The notes below the pieces were generated by a model that saw only the letters and a list, made by a program, of their open reading frames with translations, made no database searches and was not told the origin of the DNA. 25,437 bases of DNA from GW2011-AR5 sp041645025 (lineage in GTDB: Archaea > Aenigmatarchaeota > Aenigmatarchaeia > GW2011-AR5), in NCBI GenBank assembly GCA_041645025.1, contig JBAZQV010000010.1, positions 1-25,437 on the forward strand. The letters run 5' to 3'. A program made the position numbers and the translations under genes. Shown here piece by piece: positions 20,768 through 25,437 of the stretch; the first letter of the stretch is position 1, and each line of letters begins with the position of its first letter.

Positions 20768-20989
20768 TTAGCTCATTTCTTTGTCATATTTTTTATTAAG
20801 CCACCACTGATTCTGGCGACCTACTTTCCTGTATTTCACTTTGCCTTCAGACATGAGCTTATAGAGGTGAATTTGAGCCGTTTGCCACGATATACTAACA
20901 CCTTTGGCTATATCACCTGTTGTAGAAGGCCAGTCCTGTTTCTTCAGAAATTCGATTATCTCCTTTGATATTTCTGTTATCTTTGGCAT
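20768..20989 (-). CDS. Winged-helix DNA-binding regulator
   Basis: 73 aa, essentially one winged helix-turn-helix domain. Helices KEIIEFLKK, TGDIAKGVS and SWQTAQIHLYKLMSEG are followed by the wing VKYRKVGRQNQWWLN. The layout resembles small MarR/ArsR-like or Lrp-like archaeal regulators that act as dimers; no ligand domain is attached. A TATA-like TTTTTAAATAC on the minus strand at about 21013-21023 is 27 bases before the ATG. It lies 85 bases from the divergent subtilase gene and could control it; this is inference from position. Confidence 0.8.
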   Translation of the reverse strand: MPKITEISKEIIEFLKKQDWPSTTGDIAKGVSISWQTAQIHLYKLMSEGKVKYRKVGRQNQWWLNKKYDKEMS

Positions 20990-21040
20990 ATAGTTACTAT
21001 GTATATTAACAAAGTATTTAAAAATCTCGGTTTTAAGAAT

Positions 21041-21050
21041 GCTATATAAA
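21041..21050 (+). promoter_or_regulatory. TATA-like box for the subtilase gene
   Basis: CTATATAAAA, centred about 29 bases before ATG 21075. GGGGTG at 21061-21065 could add an SD if transcription begins early enough. Confidence 0.5.
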
Positions 21051-21074
21051 AGGTATCTTTGGGGTGCGGAAATA

Positions 21075-24000
21075 ATGAGGTTACTTATTGCTATAATTAT
21101 TATTGCCTCTCTAATTTCGGTTTCATATGTAAATGCTCAAACAAAAGAAGAATGCGAAATAGGTAATGGAACATGGATAGTACCAAAAGTAATTGATCCT
21201 AACGAACCAAACCTACCACAACCTTATTGTAGATGTAATAGTGGATTTTATTGGAATGGAACATATTGTAAAGCAGTAGAAAAACAGATTTTATGTGAAA
21301 ATACAGGTGGGTATTGGAACTCTACGGATTGTATATGCCCAAATAATAGTATAGGGTTCAAAGAAGGTTTTGGATGTGATTACTTTGCTAATCCACTACT
21401 TAGCAATGAGAAAGTAGTACAGAATAGTGATTATTTAATTCTAATAATGGCAATTGTAATTGTAATTATAATTATACTTTTGTTTTTAATCAAAAGATAT
21501 TTTAACAAAAATCATATACACGTATTCGTATTAGCTTTAATTACTGCCGTTTTACTTTTATCTACGACAGTTTTTGCAATAAGTACAAATATTGATAAGC
21601 AAATATATACTAAACAGATTAACAATAATCCACAGCCCTATTTGGAAAAAATAGATAAAGATATAATTGAAGATTTTGAATTTAAAAGCTCAGCATCCTC
21701 CCTTTCTAAAGATAAATATATTTTTGTATCCGTAATTATGAATAATCAACCCTTATTGAAATTAAATAATACTTTAAAACAAGATTTTATTAAAAATTTG
21801 AATGGAGAAAAAAGGAAATTAGAACCTCTATTGAATAAGTATAGACCTTATACAAATTTAGGAGATAAATCGAATAATAAAATAAATGAGCTATCTTTAA
21901 TTTCTGATAACAATAATTATAGTGAAATTAAAGAACATGGGACTGTTATTGAGCAAATAAAACAGTCATATAAAAATGAATTATATAAAAATTTAGATCA
22001 ATCTATTAAAGAAAGTATTTTGAATACTTCCCAGACAATTAATAAATTCAATGCTGATATTCTAGAAATTAATCCACTTCTAAATGTTGTTAAAATAAAA
22101 ATACCAAAAGATAAAATAGTAGATTTAGCAAAAGATGATAATGTTAATAGAATTTTATCAGAAAAACCTAAGGATGTTAAATTATTAGATGTAAGTGTAC
22201 CAACGATATCCGCTTCTACATGGTGGTCTGCTGGATATGACGGGGGTTGGGTTGATGTTGCAGTAGTTGATACAGGTGTCGATAAAAACCATCCAGATTT
22301 ATTAGATGATAAAGACGGTACGATAAGAATATTTTATGAAAGAGATTTCACAACAGAAAATACACCGGATGATTTAGACGGTCATGGAACTCATGTGGCC
22401 GGAATTATTTCTAGTTCTCATGCTACGTATAGAGGAGTTGCACCTGGCGTAGACGCTTTGATTAATGCTAAAATGATAGGTAATGGTTCCACACAATCGA
22501 TAGCAATTAATGCCATGGATTGGGCAGTTACAAACTTATCGATAGACGATGCAGAAATTTTGAGTAATAGCTGGGGGTGGTGTGACGAATGGGATGGTCA
22601 ACCACAAGATGGCGAGAATACACTCGCCCGATATGTAGATAGTTTAGCCGATAATTGGATAGTTACAATTGTTTTCGCAGCTGGAAACGAAGGACCAAGT
22701 GGTACTCAATGTACACCAAGTAATACATCTTCTTTACGTCATCCTGCAGACGCGTATAATATTATAACAGTTGGGGCTATGGATGATAAAAATACATTAA
22801 GCAAATCTGATGATTCAATAGCCGCTTACAGCAGTCGTGGGCCTACAGATGATGGAAGGAAGAAACCTGATATAGTAGCACCTGGTAGTTTAATTTATTC
22901 TGCAGCATACGATTGGGAAGGTGGTTTTCTAGGTTTAAATCCAGATTTTGTTGATAAGAGTGGTACTAGTATGGCGGCTCCTCATGTTTCTGGAGCAGCT
23001 GCTTTATTGACACAATTTCTTTTAACACCACAAGAAGTGAAGGCACTGCTAATTAATACCGCAACAGACAAAGGGTCCATAGGTTGGGATAAAGAATATG
23101 GATGGGGTTATGTCGACCTTCCGAGAGCATTTACATTTAAAACTGAAACATTTATCAACAATATCACCGAAAATAGATTTGTATTTTATAAAGTTCCTAT
23201 TGTTCTTAGTGGTGAACGAGCCACATTAGTCTGGGATAGGCATATACGTTATAATGGCACTACACCTACTGTATTCTATCCTGTTAACGATTTAGATCTT
23301 TATTTTTATAAAGAATCCGATAATAGCATAATAAGTTCTTCCATATCGGGTAGGGATAATGTTGAACAAGTAAAATCTGATGCTACCTATAGTGATGTGG
23401 TGCTTAAAATTGATGCCTATACACAAGATTTTTATCATGATTCTAATACAGAAGATTTCTCTATAGCCACAGAAGGTTTATATTCGCTTGTAACAGGTCC
23501 GAATGTTACACCGAATCAAAACTTATCTTCTAATGTAACTGATGGTAATGTTCTATCTATAAGCTTGAATGTATCAAATATTGGCGATATAAATGCTCAT
23601 AATGTTAAAGTTCTTTTAAACATATCTAACGACTTCTTGTTCATTAATGGGACAAATACATCAAATCTCGGAACCGTAAATTATTCTTCAAGTAAAATTT
23701 TGAATTGGAATTTTAGTCCTAATAAACTAGGTAATTATATCATTCAGTCATTCTATAATCATTCTAGTTATGGAGAATTCTTTAATGGGAGTTCAAGCGC
23801 TTCTTTTGTATCCGTGACTGACGACGATTCTGATGCACCTATATTTAGCAACTGGAATTTCACAACTAATACAACTGCGGATAAAAGTATAGCAGTAAGC
23901 GTCAACATATCAGATTTCAGTGGAATAAACCGTTCGGTTCTGTTTTACAATTATGGCAATGATTCATCGATAGACGGTCAATTGAACATGACATTAAGTG

Positions 24001-25437
24001 GCGTATGGTCAGCAAATATTCCATCTGCTGGAGCTGCATTTGAAGGCAAATTAATTTCATTTTATATAGAAACAACTGATAATGATACTGATCGAGAAAA
24101 TGATTCGATAAGTATTAATTCAACTTTACAGTATGTTTTCCTTCTAAATGAACCGCCTACTATAACCTTTATTTCTCCATCAGATTCTAATAATAGCTTC
24201 GTTAATAGAAATCATACATTTATTAGTGTTAACATAGTAGACGTGAATACCATAAATTCTTGCATTCTAGAATGGAACTCTACTAACCAATCTATGACAA
24301 AACTGGGTTCTGGAAACTCAGTATCGTGTTTTTTGAATAAAACTGATTCTGACGGAACTTATACATACAAAATATATGCAAATGACAGTCTCGGAAACTC
24401 AGGTAGCGTATTTAGAATTATAAAATTCGATTCGACTCCTCCCAATATCATACTTACATACCCATTTAATGGAACTTATGTTAGAGGACTAAATAACGAA
24501 ACATTTTATGTAACATATAACGAGCTAAATCTTAACAACATACAATTATTCTTTGATCAAAAAAACCAGATAAACGAGACCGCTTCAATTTCTACATCAA
24601 ACACAAAAATATATCTTCAGGATAACCTGGGAAAATCAGGCCTAAGGACAACATTAACAAAGGACAACATGCTAACTCTATTGGCAGAGGGATCGTTCGC
24701 AGACTCTGACGGAACGCACAAATTCTACCAGTTTATCGACGTAACGCCAGTTGGAACAGCAGCAAACTATAGAGTGGACTTCGACAAGCCAGGCAGTTCT
24801 TCAAATGTAGACCCTGCATACAACTTCGGAAGATTCACGACATCGCCAACTGCAAGCGAATACATGTACAGAGCAAGAATCGTCTTCGATGTGGCCGTGA
24901 ACGGTACGAATTCAGTCGGTAAAAAAATAACTTTATTTGGAAAACAATATACTATAACAAACGAGACATCAAATATTTTAACTGGTTCTACATCAGATAA
25001 AATTGTCTTATACAATGATGCAGATGCAGAAAAAATTACATTTCAAAACAGCGCAAAGGTGAAGAAGGGCAGCAACGACGACACAGTCGACGGGACATTT
25101 GTCAGTTTGAGTGCATCGAGCCGCAAACTGAGCCAGGTAATTATCTACTTCGCAGGTACGTCGTCAACAAACGACTATATAACTGCAGGTGGAGCCACAT
25201 ACCTTAACCCGGTTTTCAAGACGTTCGGCTTGAACTTTGCATCAATGTCACCAGCTATCGGCGGCGCAAATGACGACAACATGAAATTCGTCAACTCAGG
25301 CGACAATGACCTGCAGGCAACCATGACGGACTTCAACGGCAACAAAGCAACAATAAACTACGGGCACAAAACAGCAAGCTCTGCAGCAACATTACTATCA
25401 CAGGACTCGAGCGGCAATGCAATACACCTTTCGGAAA
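21075..25437 (+). CDS. Giant cell-surface subtilisin-like protease with S-layer-like C-terminus (partial)
   Basis: The frame is open from ATG 21075 to the window end, at least 1454 codons, with no stop. Order of parts: signal peptide (1-21); a cysteine-rich EGF-like region (about 27-101, 9 cysteines); two adjacent membrane helices (120-139, 148-168) with a KRYFNKN turn; a long asparagine/lysine-rich region ending in an I9-like propeptide segment (to about 384); the S8 catalytic domain (about 385-670) with D399 (VVDTGVD), H437 (DGHGTHVAG), oxyanion N538 (AAGNEGP) and S632 (SGTSMAAPH), so the active site is complete; a PPC- or P-like beta domain (about 683-802); a CARDB-like domain (about 803-910); Ig-like repeats with PPTITFISPSD and TPPNIILTYP openings (about 1023 and 1121); then S-layer-like sequence (from about 1178: KIYLQDNLGKSG, GKKITLFGKQYTIT). 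Many N-x-S/T sites suggest glycosylation. Base composition shifts inside the S-layer-like part. Confidence 0.9.
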   Translation, partial: MRLLIAIIIIASLISVSYVNAQTKEECEIGNGTWIVPKVIDPNEPNLPQPYCRCNSGFYWNGTYCKAVEKQILCENTGGYWNSTDCICPNNSIGFKEGFGCDYFANPLLSNEKVVQNSDYLILIMAIVIVIIIILLFLIKRYFNKNHIHVFVLALITAVLLLSTTVFAISTNIDKQIYTKQINNNPQPYLEKIDKDIIEDFEFKSSASSLSKDKYIFVSVIMNNQPLLKLNNTLKQDFIKNLNGEKRKLEPLLNKYRPYTNLGDKSNNKINELSLISDNNNYSEIKEHGTVIEQIKQSYKNELYKNLDQSIKESILNTSQTINKFNADILEINPLLNVVKIKIPKDKIVDLAKDDNVNRILSEKPKDVKLLDVSVPTISASTWWSAGYDGGWVDVAVVDTGVDKNHPDLLDDKDGTIRIFYERDFTTENTPDDLDGHGTHVAGIISSSHATYRGVAPGVDALINAKMIGNGSTQSIAINAMDWAVTNLSIDDAEILSNSWGWCDEWDGQPQDGENTLARYVDSLADNWIVTIVFAAGNEGPSGTQCTPSNTSSLRHPADAYNIITVGAMDDKNTLSKSDDSIAAYSSRGPTDDGRKKPDIVAPGSLIYSAAYDWEGGFLGLNPDFVDKSGTSMAAPHVSGAAALLTQFLLTPQEVKALLINTATDKGSIGWDKEYGWGYVDLPRAFTFKTETFINNITENRFVFYKVPIVLSGERATLVWDRHIRYNGTTPTVFYPVNDLDLYFYKESDNSIISSSISGRDNVEQVKSDATYSDVVLKIDAYTQDFYHDSNTEDFSIATEGLYSLVTGPNVTPNQNLSSNVTDGNVLSISLNVSNIGDINAHNVKVLLNISNDFLFINGTNTSNLGTVNYSSSKILNWNFSPNKLGNYIIQSFYNHSSYGEFFNGSSSASFVSVTDDDSDAPIFSNWNFTTNTTADKSIAVSVNISDFSGINRSVLFYNYGNDSSIDGQLNMTLSGVWSANIPSAGAAFEGKLISFYIETTDNDTDRENDSISINSTLQYVFLLNEPPTITFISPSDSNNSFVNRNHTFISVNIVDVNTINSCILEWNSTNQSMTKLGSGNSVSCFLNKTDSDGTYTYKIYANDSLGNSGSVFRIIKFDSTPPNIILTYPFNGTYVRGLNNETFYVTYNELNLNNIQLFFDQKNQINETASISTSNTKIYLQDNLGKSGLRTTLTKDNMLTLLAEGSFADSDGTHKFYQFIDVTPVGTAANYRVDFDKPGSSSNVDPAYNFGRFTTSPTASEYMYRARIVFDVAVNGTNSVGKKITLFGKQYTITNETSNILTGSTSDKIVLYNDADAEKITFQNSAKVKKGSNDDTVDGTFVSLSASSRKLSQVIIYFAGTSSTNDYITAGGATYLNPVFKTFGLNFASMSPAIGGANDDNMKFVNSGDNDLQATMTDFNGNKATINYGHKTASSAATLLSQDSSGNAIHLSE

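Noticed and set aside
24767..25015. 82-codon minus-strand frame inside the subtilase
   Set aside because: The plus-strand frame is continuous through it and encodes S-layer-like sequence.

Overview
The window comes from an archaeon. It carries the three exosome genes (Rrp4, Rrp41, Rrp42) behind an SBDS gene, RNA polymerase subunit L, two transcription factor S paralogs, Dph2, an archaeal/ER-type signal peptidase and an AlaX editing protein. Many genes have a TATA-like box about 25-28 bases before the start codon and no Shine-Dalgarno (SD) site, which suggests leaderless mRNAs. The small lysine-rich proteins, the broken exosome superoperon and the S-layer-like surface protein fit a DPANN-type lineage. 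That placement is inference; no rRNA is present to settle it.

Layout. 1-375: tail of a DUF475/TerC-like membrane protein. 384-624: a dense series of hairpins. 639-3999: SBDS, an unknown 97-aa protein, rrp4, rrp41, rrp42. 4007-8107: a P-type cation ATPase flanked by the C-terminal remnant of a Kef/Nap-type antiporter on one side and an intact antiporter on the other. 8147-9435: an unknown small protein, a PAP2-like phosphatase behind a structured leader, and a PQ-loop protein. 9453-13248: a block bounded by two transcription factor S genes pointing outwards, with a four-helix membrane protein, dph2, rpoL and signal peptidase between them. 13282-17499: alpha/beta hydrolase, DEAD-box helicase, an EF-Tu-like protein without a recognisable P-loop, and an NAD-dependent epimerase-like protein. 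17575-18034: palindromic repeats, a 34-aa cysteine-rich protein and a second hairpin cluster. 18035-20717: zinc-ribbon protein and AlaX sharing one central TATA box, a nonapeptide ORF with a perfect SD, a membrane-anchored BFN nuclease-like protein, a membrane-anchored Lon-type protease and a small membrane protein. 20768-25437: a winged-helix regulator divergent from a very large secreted subtilase (at least 1454 codons, running off the window) that ends in S-layer-like sequence.

Themes. Information processing (exosome, SBDS, TFS, RpoL, Dph2, helicase, AlaX) fills most of the first two thirds. The last part is about the cell surface: signal peptidase, extracytoplasmic nuclease and protease domains, and a surface subtilase. 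The most unusual signals are (a) clusters of tandem hairpins in many intergenic regions, including one related pair of palindromic elements whose right end supplies a TATA box, (b) the mosaic composition and fused architecture of the subtilase, (c) the antiporter remnant, and (d) the very small lysine-rich ORFs. No tRNA, rRNA, CRISPR array or transposase gene was found.
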